NCBI GenBank assembly: GCA_025769875.1
Contig: JAGFNK010000078.1
Coordinates: 1 to 64,000, forward strand
Direction: 5' to 3'
Length of the DNA: 64,000 nt
DNA from: Russula earlei
Taxonomy: Eukaryota; Basidiomycota; Agaricomycetes; Russulales; Russulaceae
Part shown: one piece after another, positions 1 to 13,690 of the stretch
Position numbering within the stretch: the first letter of the stretch is position 1
How the letters are laid out: each line of letters starts with the position of its first letter
The notes under the pieces: model-generated
Seen by the model: the letters and a program-made list of their open reading frames with translations, nothing else
Database searches by the model: none
Told to the model about the DNA's origin: nothing
Position numbers and translations under genes: made by a program

Positions 1-1527
<1,527 letters not shown>

Positions 1528-1730
1528 CGACTTTCTCTTGATGCAATTACACTAGTTACAGCGGTCGGACGCAGACTAGTAGACCTGTGGAGGCTGCTCC
1601 TCATTCATCAGATAATATATCACAGTAGATCTTGACCATACAACCCGAACGACGAAGAAACAGAAAGAGAGAAGGAAAATAAAAAAGAAAGTAGAGAGCG
1701 TGAATGTAGAGGTATCTGTTGAACATCTCG

Positions 1731-4700
1731 TTACCGGGTCTCGCGTACCCAAATCCAAACGACGACGACGACGCCGACGCCAAAGCCGGCGATAAACGCG
1801 AACAGCACGAGCACATCGCGATAATAATTCTGCGCATCAAATCCAAACAGCTGAAACACAAGATCCAAACTCAGCGTGCGTGACACGGGGATGATATGCA
1901 TGAAGGAAACGACGCACGATATTCATAATGAGTGCCGCGGAGGTTTGCACGGGCACGCCTTGCAGGACGTCCCGGATCTGGAGCCCCGAGTTGACCTCGT
2001 TCACCGACAACGCCTCGAGTGCATACTTGAGCGGGCACATCCACTGCAGCCACCGCAGCAGCTGCGGAATCGACTGGAGGTGGACGAAGAACCCTGCAAA
2101 GGTCATCTGATATAACCCCATGAGGGCGCTGAGAAGGAGCGCAAGGCCGCCGTCAGGTATTGCGGCGCCGATGAGGAAATTCTTTGTCGACGAAGAACGC
2201 AATGCAAACACGCGCGTGGATGAGTGGGTGAACAACGAAAAGACACGAGAGAGGACGTTACAAAGAGGGTCATGCATATTGTGAAAAGCACAAGAATGAG
2301 CAAAAACTTGAAAAAGTTGGCAGGATGCGGCGCAAGGCCGGCCATCCAGTACGTGCTGACAAAATTCACAGGATCGTCAAAAAAAAGGCGCGCGCTGTGG
2401 GGACTGCAGGCGGGCCGGCACTCACATTGTAGACACGATAATGATAGGGATTACGCGTAGCGGGAGGACATCGAAGAGGAGACGGACAAACAACCACGCC
2501 GCTGGACTACAAGGCGCACATATATGCGTGAAGCCGGGTTCCAGGAAGTTGCGTAGGGAACACGGACCTGTAATACGCATTCGAACGTTCTCGCACAAAG
2601 AGCGGGCGCGTTGCAAGCACGTTATGCAGCGCGCTCAAAGTTGAAAACGCGGTGAGGGAGCCCTATCGTCCCATCAATCGGTTCAGAGAGGAGGCTCGCC
2701 CAGAGATTCGAAGACGCACGAGGAAGAAAAGAGAACCGACGCGCGACTGAAATCCCGCTATGCTGTCACCCGTCTTCCAGTACAACCCACCGACGAACAA
2801 GCCAAGCGCCGCGGATATCATAATATGAGCGAGGAAAAACGTCTTATCCCTGAGCTCGACAATGAGCACACAACCAGACCACCAGCGCGAGCAAAATGAG
2901 CTCTCACGAACCGTCTTAATACTTTCCACTCTCGTCCTGCGAGGACCTGCAGCTGTGTCAAGAACGCAGCGGCACTCCTTAGCTTCGCCAATTTCTTGAA
3001 GGCGCTTCCACGCTCGGTTACGGTTGGGGGGTTCGTAGTGACAGTTCCGGATTCCTTGTTGAAGCTTGAGCTATCTTTCTGCGAGGATGACTCGTGCGCC
3101 AGGTCGAGGAGATGGTCTGCAACGTTATATCCAGGAGCGCAGGGGGAACCTTGCGCCGCAAAGTATTCCGCGGGCGCATATCCTCCTAATCCTTCGTAGA
3201 GGCTACGCCCCCCAGCGAGAAGGACGACACGATCAAAGACGCGATAGATCTGAGAGCTCGGTTGATGGATCGTCGCGATGACAGCCGTCGGGTTGTCCGA
3301 GTCATGCGCAAGAGCGTGCAAGACCGAGACAACTTTAGCGGCGGAAACTGAGTCGAGGCCTGGATGATTTCAGCGAAGTCAGTTCTGTGGTACACACGGC
3401 CGAGGGTAAAGAAACAAACCAGACGTGGGTTCATCGAGCACGAGCACGTCTGGATTTGCGACAAGCTCAAGCCCGATGCTCACGCGTCGCATCTCTCCAC
3501 CACTGATTCCACGGGCATGAGAACTCTTCCCTCCGATGCGGGAATCCCGCACATGGGTAAGGCCTAGTTGCTCAATCACATCTTCGACACGCTGACGTTT
3601 CTCAGCATCGGTGACGTATTCTGGCAGGCGTAGACGAGCAGCAAAGAGTAGGGCTTCGTACACAGTGAGCATGACCGGCAAGACGTCTTGTTGGGGAACA
3701 AAACCAATGCGAGGGGTTCGAGCCTCGCGCGATGGGTCACTCGGGAAGCGAACACTCCCAGACGTGTAGCCCGATTTGCTCTTATTTGCGAGAATTTCAA
3801 TGAGTGTCGTCTTTCCGGCACCTGCATATAAAATGATCAGATCGTCTGGCTTCCGACAATAGAATGAACGCACCGCTCGGCCCTAGGATGGCCAACAGTT
3901 GTCCGGGCTCCACGCGGCCACTGATTCCATCCAGGATGATCTTGTCATCGTCTTGACCCTTTGACGGCCCGGTTCGTAGCCATCCCTTGCTACCATACGT
4001 CTGAGGAACAACGTAGGTCACGTCAGACCATTCCACCGCGAAACCCCCATGTTGCCCTTTGCCTTCGCCGAAGAGACCCGCACCAAGCCGCCGTTGTTTC
4101 CGTTGACGAGTCCACCCGATGAGGAATCCTAACAGGGCTAGGACAATAGACGCGCCAACAACTGCGAGGCCAGCGATAACGCCCCCACCAAGGGATCCGC
4201 CATCACCAGTACCGCTAGAGCCGGATGTGCCAACTGCGCCATCGATGAAGCCTTGTCGGACGCATTCGCCAAAGACACAATCAGTAAGCTGCAACCCGGC
4301 GGAACCGAATACGCTCTGCAGAACACTCTGTTTGAAGCTACAAGATGCGGTCCCGTTCGCGGCAAGAGAATCGCAGGTGATTATTAGTTGTCCGCCGAGG
4401 GTGTCAATGACGCCCGTCAGGTTCAAACTTCCAGCACCGCAGAAAGTGGTGCCAGGACGGCAGGTGCATTGAAGTCCGGAACATGACCAGGCCGCACCAT
4501 TCGAGCCAACGACACTTTGCGAACATCCACTGGCAGCACAATAGAACTGCTCGACGCCGTCATACCACAGCTGGGCGTAGATGGAGCCCGAGGGACCGAA
4601 GGAGGTAGCGTTCGGTTGGGGAGTCAAAGAGGTGTTCAAAGTGCGGAGGATGTTGAGGGTCGATAAGAGGGGGAACACGCTTTCGAGGGTAGGATTCTAC

Positions 4701-5180
4701 CCTAGATCAGGATGCGAAGACCCAGGGGGTGCGAGAATCACGTACGATGACCGCACAACTCATCTCGCCTGCAGCCCACACTCGCGGCTGAGTGTTACAT
4801 GTTAATGTGTTGTTAAGATTATTCTGTTGTGGAGCGATGACATTGCTAGAGTTACCACCGGCTGCATTGAACGCGCTCTGGCACACGGTCGTTGCCTGGC
4901 ATACGTTGCACTCGGTCCCTGTCCAACCTGTGGGACAGGCGCAAGCAGAGGCGGAAATGTTTCCGAATGAAGATGCAGAGGCACCGGAAACCAGGGGTCG
5001 TTGGTCGGCTTGGAATATGTTTCCACCACATGCGGGGGCCGAACACGTTGGGCCGCCGAAGCCGGGAGGGCACGAGCATGCAGATGAGTTGATGGGAAGA
5101 CCGTAGTTCTCGCAGACAACCTGGGCTTGAACGAAATTTGCCAATACAAGGCCGGAAACAGCCCAGAGGATCCCGACCAT
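1731..5180 (-). CDS. ADP1: ABCG-type transporter with N-terminal EGF-like domains (ADP1-like)
   Basis: This is a half-size ABC transporter of the G (White) subfamily. The chosen start, MVGILWAVSGLVLANFVQAQ, gives a good signal peptide. It is followed by cysteine-rich EGF-like motifs (CSCPPGFGGPTC, CACPTGWTGTEC) in a lumenal or extracellular region. A hydrophobic helix (GVIAGLAVVGASIVLALLGF) comes next, then the nucleotide-binding domain: Walker A GPSGAGKTTL (interrupted by an intron after GPSG), signature ISGGEMRRVS, Walker B VLVLDEPTSG and the H-loop TIHQPSSQIY. The C-terminal half is a multi-helix membrane domain ending VWIWVRETR. The EGF-helix-NBD-TMD order is that of yeast Adp1, whose substrate is not established. 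There are at least seven introns, and exon borders in the C-terminal third are only approximate. The family call is firm; substrate is unknown. Confidence 0.9.
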
Positions 5181-5955
5181 GGTCACGGACCCAGGGGGTC
5201 GCAAGGAAAAGGAGGTGGTAAGGAGCGAGCAGAAATGATGGCGGAGCTGAGCTAGCAAAAGGGAGGGCCGACACGTGTATTGAGGCGCGAGGCGCGGGAA
5301 CCTGGCCTTGTGCCTATCGAGTATTCGCCGCCCACCGCGCCACCTGCTCCATTTGCCAGCATTCATTAACACGACGACTGTTCGTAGATCCGACTGCAGG
5401 CCTCGTACTGGTGACAGGTTTCTTCTCTCGCGTGTTGGCAGCGCATGCGTGGCTCCTTCCGGGATACACGCCACGCCACGGGCCAGCACTTTCTATCCTG
5501 ACAATTAGGGTGGCACCACACACAATTCCTAACGCCACCACCGATCACGTCACCCGTCATCAACCAACCACGTCACCGACGGAACAAGATGATGACATGT
5601 CACAGCTTTCACCCTAAATGCACAAGAGAGATGGCATCATTCGGCCTAACCTGCTTTGGCATCCTCACAGCCTGTCGTCAATCCCGATTCGAGGACTTTC
5701 ACCGAAATCATTGATAACATCGAAATGGTCATCCGTTAGAAACCACCGCCAGCAACCACTGGAACGCATCCCAACAACATAGTCATGCCACGTTTGTCTC
5801 GCTCACCATTTTTCACCCGGTCATACCCTTAGAGGGCGGCCGAGAAAAGTCCGTGTGCAAAAATGAGCCCCAATTCAGAGGACCTTTTTAAGTATGGCAC
5901 ACGAGCGTGTTGATTGCTCCGCACTCCACCTGAGGTTTTATAAAATAAGTTTATT
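5181..5955. other. Intergenic, upstream of ADP1-like gene
   Basis: This 775-bp stretch separates the start of the ABC transporter gene from the stop of the MCP1 gene; both genes are on the minus strand. It should hold the ABC promoter and the MCP1 3' UTR. Small frames here lack homology cues and mostly lack ATG starts. I see no RNA gene. Confidence 0.5.
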
Positions 5956-6761
5956 TCAGAGGCGATATACAAATGAATAAGCAAGCGCAGCTCGGTATCG
6001 CGCCGCCGTGAATGCGAATGCATACGAAGGCTCGCGAGCGATGACCGCCAGCCCCGTCAGAACCGGTAGTGCCACCACGCCCGCGAGTGCACGTCTCACC
6101 CAGCGCCGACGCCGCTTGATCTTCTGGACCCAGGTGGACCAGATGACTCCGAAACCGTCCGCGGCATGCAAGGCAACGCCGAGGACGATGGCGGCGTAGA
6201 GAACGGTGGTTCGGACGGGCCACTCCCGCAGCGCAACCTTGACGAACTCGAAATCCAGGTCGGACGCGCCGGTGGCCGATACGGGTGGAGCGGGGTTCGC
6301 GGGCCCCAGGCGATGGGTGACCACGTGAACCGGGAGGAGGAAGAGCATGGAGGCGTAGCCGGTCGCGGATAGCATATTGGCGAGCGGACGCGAAGGCCGC
6401 GGAGAGAACATGCGCTTGAGGAAGGCGCTGGTGGTATGCACGAGCAGGGGCCCAAAGACGAGGTAGCGCTCGCCGAATACCGTCTGGTAATACTGGCGAC
6501 CGAACGTCTGGGCGTTGCGGGTGAACGGGTGGGATGTCAGGAACAGGGGGGGGGGGGTTCATCAGTGGGTGGCTATGGACGGACCATCGTTCGGGAGGCA
6601 TCCGAGGAGCCACCGATATTAGCTACGATCGGTGCAGAGAGATGGATGAAAAGGAAAGTCGTGATGAATGGTGCGGTTCCATGTGCGAGCGCAGTTAGCA
6701 CCGAGGATGTGCGGGTGCGCCACAATGGATGTGTGGGGTCGCTTCCATGGTGAGATATCAT
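5956..6761 (-). CDS. MCP1: MCP1-like mitochondrial outer-membrane protein
   Basis: Yeast Mcp1 is a polytopic mitochondrial outer-membrane protein tied to lipid homeostasis and to the Vps13/ERMES contact system. The model is complement(join(5956..6507, 6585..6761)), 242 aa. Exon 1 ends ...VANIGGSSDASRTM and exon 2 continues TFGRQYYQTVFGERYLVFGP, which together restore the family block GGSS-x-ASQTM-x-x-GREYYQ-x-x-FGE. The 77-nt intron contains an in-frame TAG, a CTGAT branch point, a run of 12 C and ends in CAG, so reading through it would wrongly truncate the protein. The rest has several hydrophobic helices, the block GPLLVHTTSAFLKR, and a second helix pair near ALHAADGFGVIW. The start MISHHGSD at 6761 is the only ATG before the first helix. 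Family assignment rests on these motifs. Confidence 0.82.
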
Positions 6762-9700
6762 GAGAACGCTGTGGTGTAACTCGTCCCTCTGAATTTGTAT
6801 TTGATGTGACTGGCCACTGCCGTAAAAGAAACTCTGTAACGAAAGTATGTCTCGTTACGATCACTGGGAGTCCATCTCACCTTCTATAACATATGCGCGT
6901 AGTGGAACTTGAGTGAGGAAGAATGCTTACCTCAGCCCGTTGGGCCAAAAATGCCTGGCCAGCGAGGATGTGGTTACCAATAAGTTTGTGCAAATCGATA
7001 TCGCATGAGTGATATCAAACAGATGAGTACTTTTTTTTTCTGTAAAACATTTTGTTATGACAATATTGGACTCTAGAACCGGAGATGTCACATACCGCCC
7101 TACCACGCAACTTTTATCTATCTAACACTTACGCTGATATTTCCCCGTCGCTGAGCTCATAATGGCGATACTAATGCCCTGGGTGGCTGCAATCAGCGAC
7201 GCAATTACCCCGGCGTCATCATTCTTTTGGGAGGGAGCGGTGTCGGCACTCTTCGATATCTTTGCGCCAGGGAACCATCTCAGAACGCTACGTGTTGCCG
7301 CATGGATTCAGTACACCGGCCTTCGTTCAGCTTGCACTTGGAATGCCTTGTCTCGCCACCCATTGACTATCAATTTACCGGAGCGACTTCCCTGATCCAG
7401 GGTCTTGCGCCGTCGGTAAGGCATCGTAAGCCACTCAGGTAAGGAGGCATCATCCCTAACGCCGCACTTCCGAGCTCATACACAAATTCTCCATCCGAGC
7501 CACCATTATGAGTCGGCGCCCCTCATTTGTCTCTCTTTTCTGCGGCATCTTCAACCCTTTATATGATTTATCTATCACATGACAACCCCCAGGCTGGATG
7601 AGCAGCGTCGCATGTAGTGATGGGTCAAATGAGAAGTACCAGACATTCGGGTCCCCTTTTCCACTTTCGGAGTATCGCTGGCGAATATGCTATCAAGGGA
7701 TGGAACACTTCTTCATGTGTGATTTGTGAAGGATTTAATCATACATGGAAAACGAGGGGCAAACATCGTGATTTACGTGACGGCCATTGATCACGGCGAT
7801 CAGAGGTGATGAGGATATCGCACACCTTACAGAGTAAAGTCAGCAAGCCGGACCAGGTGAGGCACTTTGACGCCTCGTTATGGGCTCACCGCCGTTGTAA
7901 CGCGACTTCAAGCTCTAAACAGTAGACGGTGAGATCCGGCTTTGCGGCCCACTCATCGGAGTCGAGAAGCAATAGACCCGTCAACAGTCGACAATGGAGT
8001 CTTCCATGTAAAATTTCCATCTGCGCCATCGGTTTATGATATCATCTCAACTCATCTTCCTTCGTTCGCCATGCCTCGCAACGCACCTACCATACAGATG
8101 GATCTAGGACGATGCCCCTCTGCTCTATAACTAGGTCAGAATTGCATGTACGCACAATTGTGGGTAATGTGTGAGGATGTAGGCTTCGGCTCACAACGCC
8201 CTCCAGTGTCAAAGGACAAGAAATCTCCACGTTCAGTATTCCCGACACCCCTAAGAAAGAAACGAGATGAGAAATTTGATTGATTGATCAGCCATGTAGT
8301 TCTGGAATCCGTAATGATCTACCCATTGAATAAGCGATGGGTCTACTCTCAAAGTTCGCTACCGCCGTTGGGACGTCCTGTACCTGAACAAGCGCTTGGC
8401 GCGAAAAGGTTACGCGCGGCTCGCGATGATACAGTAATGAGTGTATCCTTGCGGCGCTGTCATGCGACGTAAATCGGCATTCGAGGGATCGTTTATCATA
8501 GCACGGTATCTGAAAAACCCACGTCACTGTGATCAAACTTGGGAGTCGTCTGTACACATCGATGACGGCATCCGCCAACCATTTTTTAGCCGATCACATG
8601 ATTAGCGCCAGTGCTGGAATCAGACGGGGTCTCCTTGTCGAATCGTGAGTTTGCATACTCCAGTCCGCGAAAATAATCAGGAGTGGCATGTTCCTTCTCA
8701 AGACTGCGCAAAAAAGATAGCCATTTGAATGAACGAGTGTCATACTGTAGCTAGTGGAGTCGAGATGACCAAATGCTTTCGGAGTTGCCACAGGAGTTCC
8801 TGACGTGGTTGCAGATGAGATAGGGAAATGTTTGATAGCGCGGCTAAGTCAACTTGGACTCGAGATGGCTGGGGAGAAATTGGCGAGAGAGAGCGTAAGT
8901 TTAACAGTAGTTGCCTGAGTGAGGCCGAGAATGGGAGTAGAGATGATGAACCCCGGCAATCAAGGAAGTATCTGGTAGCAAGCCGAATGTGTCCCGTACT
9001 CGCCGAAATCAACGGGGAGTTGCAAGTTTTCAGGTTTCGCGGTGTTCGTCCCATCGGCGTTTTACGCGCTCTGGTTCCGGTTGGGCGAATCTCCGACGCC
9101 ATTCCCCGCAATCCGTTTCGTGCCTGGGATAACGATACGGAGATGGAGTTCGACGGAGGGAGCGCTGATAAGAGTTAGGATTTGATGTGGGACGAGTGCG
9201 GGAGGCGCTGGCTGAAAGTCCCAAAGATGGGATGGAAGATCCTCAACCGCTTGAGGTTTTCTGTTTCTGCTTCTACTGAGGTGCTGGGCGCTTCGTCGTA
9301 CCCGTGCCGCCGCCATCCCCACCAAAAAGGGGTATATGAACGTTGGGCGTTGCTCCTCCGTACTGGCAAATGGCATTATGTTATATGGAATTCCACGTCA
9401 CGGAAGAGGCCACGAAAGTAAAACGGACGGAGGTTTGTGCGAGCGCCGTGTCGCGATGACCCTCTCTTCTAGTGCATTACGAATAGCCGCGAGGCTACCA
9501 AGTACACCAAATGCGTTGAAAGGGGGCCGAGTCGGCCGGCGGCGTCGGACCTGCATAGTCACCCCGTCGCGGCGACATTCCAGACCTGGCGCAGAGTTGA
9601 TTCGCGCTTGAGCTGTATTTGGACCGAATGCCATCCGGCCAGCCTTATCATGTAAGTTGTCCGTCCTCCTCCCTGTCCTGTCCGTGCGTCATGGGGCACC

Positions 9701-10017
9701 GATCACGAGGAGGGATAGGAGTGATCGATGCGGATGCACGGCGAGCCAAGAAAGGGTATCCATCCCTGACCGGATCTTGATCTGTCTGGCTGGCCCTTAC
9801 GCCTTACGCGGATGCGGACAGACACAATGAGCTAGTCTGGTGCTGCTCTCCCTCTCCATGTCTCTCCACCGCCTATTTAACCCTTCAACGCCGCCCCAAC
9901 GGCTTGGTTTCGCCCCATCTGCCATTTCTCTCCGTGCCAATCACCGTCCCCGCCTCCTCGCCACCGCTGGCCCTCCGCCAGAACCCATCGTCTATTTATT
10001 CCTAGTAACGACCCCCG
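6762..10017. other. Gene-poor interval (3.3 kb)
   Basis: No coding region can be supported. Frames up to 120 aa occur on both strands (for example 8740-9111 and 9062-9376, minus), but they overlap one another, are compositionally unlike the neighbouring proteins, and show no motif. AT content rises at 6900-8100. The last 180 bases before 10018 are pyrimidine-rich, contain a TATTTAA-like element near 9870, and look like the HMG-box gene promoter and leader. Confidence 0.45.
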
Positions 10018-11610
10018 ATGTCGCTCACAGAGGGCTACGTGTCCGGTTGGCTGCCCTCTTGCGGCGATTACGACAACGTAGACATCACTAAATTCGCATA
10101 CCCAATCACAGTACCCGACGAGTTTCTACCACCATCTCCCACACTCAGTCGTACAGCCTCTATCGATTCCCATTCCCATCATGTCTCAGAAACGGCTTCG
10201 TCCTTTGACCAACCTCCATCACCAGGCTCCTCCGTCGACCATACCGACGGCTCCCAAACAGATCTCTATTCTATTCCCTCCCTCTCCTCCTCGGACCGTC
10301 GCGCCATTCGTAATCGCCTCCGTGATCCCGAATGGGTTCCTCGCCCGCGCAACGCATTCATCATCTTCCGCTGCGAATTCTCTCGCAAGCACGCGCGCGA
10401 CCCAAGCGACTCTTCTGACACGTCCAGTCGTAGCGACAAGACTTTGTCCAAGCGCGCCGGGGAGGAGTGGCGTCGTCTCTCTGCTGCAGAGCGCGAGCAG
10501 TATAAGGTCCTTGCCGAGCAGGAGAAGGCCGCTCACGCTCTTCAGAATCCCGACTATCGTTTCAAACCTGTGCGTCGTCCGCCTCCTGGCATGGCTCCTT
10601 CCCTAGCGTCCGGTCGTCTCTCTGCCTCCCGCCGCACCGATCGTAGCGCGCAGGTGGCCTCACTAATCATGCGTAGCGAGCGTGGTGCTTCTTCCCTTCC
10701 ACGAGATGATGACTACGAGGTCAAAGTCGAAACTTGTCAGGACCCCGTCACCGTTCAAGTGTCTTCGTCCACGGCAGGCGTGATCCGCCGGCGTCGATCT
10801 GCGTCGATGCCGCAGCCGGTCGTCGCGCAGAAGGTTGTCGCTGTCGCTCCCTCCAAGGCAAGGACGCCCGTTCCGATATCATGCGTGTCCAGTCCTGGCC
10901 CAACTCCCCTTGATTTTGAGATGTTCTCAAGCAGCGAGATGGATGATTCACCCCTATACACACCCGTCCTACCTACCCCGCCCCCGCTCCATGGGTTGTC
11001 GTCTGCTTTCCAGATGCAAGCCCTCCCTGAGCATCCATCTCCTATGAACGGAGCCTTCGAGTGCGGTATGGACGTTGGCGATACTCGAGTATGTTCCTGT
11101 TCTCTGCCTCCCCACCCCTATTCCCCATACTCATACCGTCTGCAGGACTTCTCCGCACCTCTCGGTCCCTCATCTGGGCCTTATGTTTATACCGATTCGA
11201 ATTCCAATTCATATCAACATTTCACGTTTGCCGACGGCGACTTATACCCGACTTCGCTGGAACTCACGACCCCATACAGCGACTGGTCGTGCGCCGCCTC
11301 CACTGAGTCGTGCTTGGCCCACGCGAGCGCGACTGCGGCCCTCCCCATGTCGCAAGATACCGGCGTGGTCCGATCCTTCGGTCCGACGCCCCTCCCCATA
11401 CCCCTTGGTCTCCAGCATACGACGTCGGCACTTGACGAAACCCCCGCCGCCCATTGGGACACGGGCTACGCAGAAGCCGTGAATGAAGCCGCTATGTTCG
11501 GCGGCGGCGCTCCTCCTGACCTTGCCGCCGCCTTTGCGGGCGCTTTCCCGGCGGGATACGACGTGGCCACCGCGCAGGTCGGCCTTAACGAATTCCTTAA
11601 CGCGTTGTGA
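10018..11610 (+). CDS. HMG-box (MATA_HMG type) transcription factor
   Basis: This is a nuclear sequence-specific DNA-binding protein. The single HMG box spans roughly residues 103-187: it starts VPRPRNAFIIFRCEFS and continues to GEEWRRLSAAEREQYKVLAE and the tail NPDYRFKP, the layout of fungal mating or developmental HMG regulators. The rest is serine/proline-rich and probably disordered, and the C-terminus is Ala/Gly-rich. The frame is open for 530 codons, but 11089-11145 looks like a real 57-nt intron (GTATGT donor, pyrimidine tract, TGCAG acceptor). Its length is a multiple of three and it has no stop, so the protein is 511 or 530 aa. No pheromone, receptor or homeodomain genes sit nearby, so a mating-type locus role is not supported. 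The target is unknown. Confidence 0.85.
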   Translation: MSLTEGYVSGWLPSCGDYDNVDITKFAYPITVPDEFLPPSPTLSRTASIDSHSHHVSETASSFDQPPSPGSSVDHTDGSQTDLYSIPSLSSSDRRAIRNRLRDPEWVPRPRNAFIIFRCEFSRKHARDPSDSSDTSSRSDKTLSKRAGEEWRRLSAAEREQYKVLAEQEKAAHALQNPDYRFKPVRRPPPGMAPSLASGRLSASRRTDRSAQVASLIMRSERGASSLPRDDDYEVKVETCQDPVTVQVSSSTAGVIRRRRSASMPQPVVAQKVVAVAPSKARTPVPISCVSSPGPTPLDFEMFSSSEMDDSPLYTPVLPTPPPLHGLSSAFQMQALPEHPSPMNGAFECGMDVGDTRVCSCSLPPHPYSPYSYRLQDFSAPLGPSSGPYVYTDSNSNSYQHFTFADGDLYPTSLELTTPYSDWSCAASTESCLAHASATAALPMSQDTGVVRSFGPTPLPIPLGLQHTTSALDETPAAHWDTGYAEAVNEAAMFGGGAPPDLAAAFAGAFPAGYDVATAQVGLNEFLNAL

Positions 11611-12897
11611 GACCCCTAGCATCGTTGATCACCACCCCAATGTTGGCATCAAATTGTTATCTTCTTGGCTTTTCCCATATGTTCGATTCTTTCGTTCGTA
11701 TCCCGTTGTCGAACCCGGTAGCTCTCACACCTTCATTTGTAGCGTTAGTCAAAAGTTGTTCCACCACCCCTTGCGTCCTCTCATCTCTCTCCCTCTCTCT
11801 CGTCACCTCTCCTCTCGAGGCGGTGGTGGCTTGCATACTGTGTGCGTTTGTTGTCTTCGGTCCTATGATCAATGATAGTATACCCCTTGCTCGCCGACGG
11901 CCCGAGCGGGCCGTCGGTCCTTTTCAAAATCGGAAATCGGGAACTTCGGATGACAGAGCACATCGCCTATGCCCGACCCGCACCCCGAAGCCCACAAGGC
12001 GAGCATCTAACGTCCCTCTACTTCAATATCTTTTCATCTTGCCCCACCACCGGGACTGGGACACCTCCTATTCCGAGTCACCGGACGGACTCCATTTTTC
12101 ATTTCGATTTCGATCTCGGCCTCTGTGGCGGTCGGGGCTAGAGCCTTCTCACCACCTGGCCGCCGAGCGAGATGTGGTCAGCGGCACAATGAATTTTTTA
12201 TTCAAAAAGGAGGGTTTGTTCCGGATGAGCTCAGAACGAGTCACCTTTTTTTTTTTCTCTAAGCCGGGAGAGCAAAAACAGATACATCGACGAGAATGGA
12301 TGTGGAAGTGCCATGTTCGGTGCCGGGCTCTCCACCCCTCCCCCTTCACATTACATGATGTCAGTGAAAACGTGTATGGGTTTTGAGTTTTTGTTTTGAC
12401 CGCTGTCGAGCGCGTGGTCGCCCAACTCGGCGCATCGCCATTGCCTCCCTAACTAACATCATCATCATCGGCGGGCGCAGCCGAACAAGCTCCGTCGCTC
12501 GCCGTCGCGGGATTTTGCTTTGGCCTTTTCTTTTCTTCGACGGTATGACTGAGGCTGTGGGCGGCTGAGGTGTTCGGAGAATAAAATCGCCTATTTGGCT
12601 GGCCCCAGCAGCCCAGCAGCCTCGTTCAGGTCACCCCGATGAGGTAAAACGTCGGAATGTCGGACAAAAAGGCAGCACAAAAAAAAAAAAGCTCGCACAT
12701 CATTGTCCGCAAGGTTTCGCAAGCGCCGGTAGGGTCAGGTGCACCAAATAAAATAGTCGGAAAATGCCCGGAAGGTCGAGGACCCGACCCGAGAGAGCAG
12801 AGCGGAGCACACCCATTCGCAAGGGCATTTCAAAAATTTCAGTCCAAAGAATCGGAAAGTTATAAAACATGCCGAGGTCGATGGTGTGCAATAAAAT
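11611..12897. other. 3' flank of the HMG gene
   Basis: No gene is supported. A 259-codon frame runs from 11607 to 12386 but starts with GTG inside the HMG stop region and has no domain-like composition. The stretch holds a perfect GC-rich hairpin at 11894-11917 and several homopolymer runs (T near 12247, A near 12679). Confidence 0.45.
11894..11917. repeat. Perfect 10-bp inverted repeat with 4-base loop
   Basis: CCGACGGCCC, the loop GAGC, then GGGCCGTCGG form a fully paired GC-rich stem, followed within two bases by CTTTT. It lies about 285 bp past the HMG stop codon. It could fold in the 3' UTR RNA. Function is unknown. Confidence 0.6.
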
Positions 12898-12970
12898 GAT
12901 CCGACCCTGGTTCGAACAGGAGACCTTCTGTGTGTTAGACAGATGCGATAACCAACTACGCCATCGGACC
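12898..12970 (-). tRNA. tRNA-Val (anticodon AAC)
   Basis: This 73-nt cloverleaf reads on the minus strand. The acceptor arms GGTCCGA and TCGGATC pair with one G-U. The D-arm region contains TGGCGTAGTTGG (box A-like), the anticodon stem TCTGT/ACAGA encloses the loop CTAACAC with anticodon AAC, and the T-arm contains GTTCGAA (box B). There is no intron and no encoded CCA. A short T run lies just downstream on the minus strand, fitting Pol III termination. It decodes GUU and, through inosine at position 34, GUC. Confidence 0.93.
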
Positions 12971-13379
12971 GCCATCATAAATTAAAGGGGCCTCCCTAGA
13001 TAAATCGCTGTCGTTCAATTTATTGAGAGTTGACTTCCAAGAGACGTCTCGAGGCGTAGTGTCTCCAACTAGAACCTCAGTTTTCGGATAGGCGAAGTGC
13101 TGCATCGTGACTAACACTCGCTCTACAAACGCGCTCGTCTCTGGCCCTTCTGACGGGATGGGGGTCGCCCACTGGCAGATGAAGGGCTGGCGGAAGGGCG
13201 TCGAGATGAGATCAGGTCGGCCGGAGGATGGATATATACTCAGATACCTGGCAACTCGGGAGACCAAAGACGACGTCTCACAGCTGATGAAACCCGAGGC
13301 TGAAGTTTCGATCGAGAATTAAAAAAAAAAAAAGAAGTGGCGTGATACACGCAGTGCGGGTGATGCGTCAACACACACC

Positions 13380-13690
13380 CGAGAATTTTCACGAATTTCA
13401 TGGGCGACGCTTTCACTCACAACCCCCCTCGCGCCCTGCGTTCTGGACCTACAATGACGCCAGAGCGCGCGTCGTCGTCATCGAGATCGAGGCACTCGCT
13501 ACGGCATTTGTGACCACGGTTCGTGGGATGACGCCCGACGGCAACCCTGTCTCGTCGCCAGCCATGACCTTTTGATGTCGGCACGCCCGAGAACACTCAC
13601 CCGAATTTCACAGGCGCGGGGGGGGCTGTCCCACCTGCCCGCACGTTCTGGGCCCATAATGACACGGGGTGCCCGTCGTCATTGGGCAAC
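13380..13690. repeat. Imperfect tandem repeat, period about 205 bp
   Basis: The segments near 13381-13460 and 13590-13665 share CGAGAA..TTCACG/ACTCACCCGAATTTCA..GGCG and then GCACGTTCTGGGCCCATAATGAC versus GCGTTCTGGACCTACAATGAC. The order and spacing are preserved, so this is a duplication that has since diverged. It overlaps the relic-like minus-strand frames. No flanking inverted repeats are visible. Confidence 0.55.

Noticed and set aside
10018..11610. Mating-type (MAT) locus
   Set aside because: An HMG box alone is not diagnostic in basidiomycetes, and no homeodomain, pheromone or STE3-like receptor genes are nearby.
11607..12386. 259-codon frame downstream of the HMG gene
   Set aside because: It starts with GTG over the HMG stop codon, has no motif and reads like UTR sequence.
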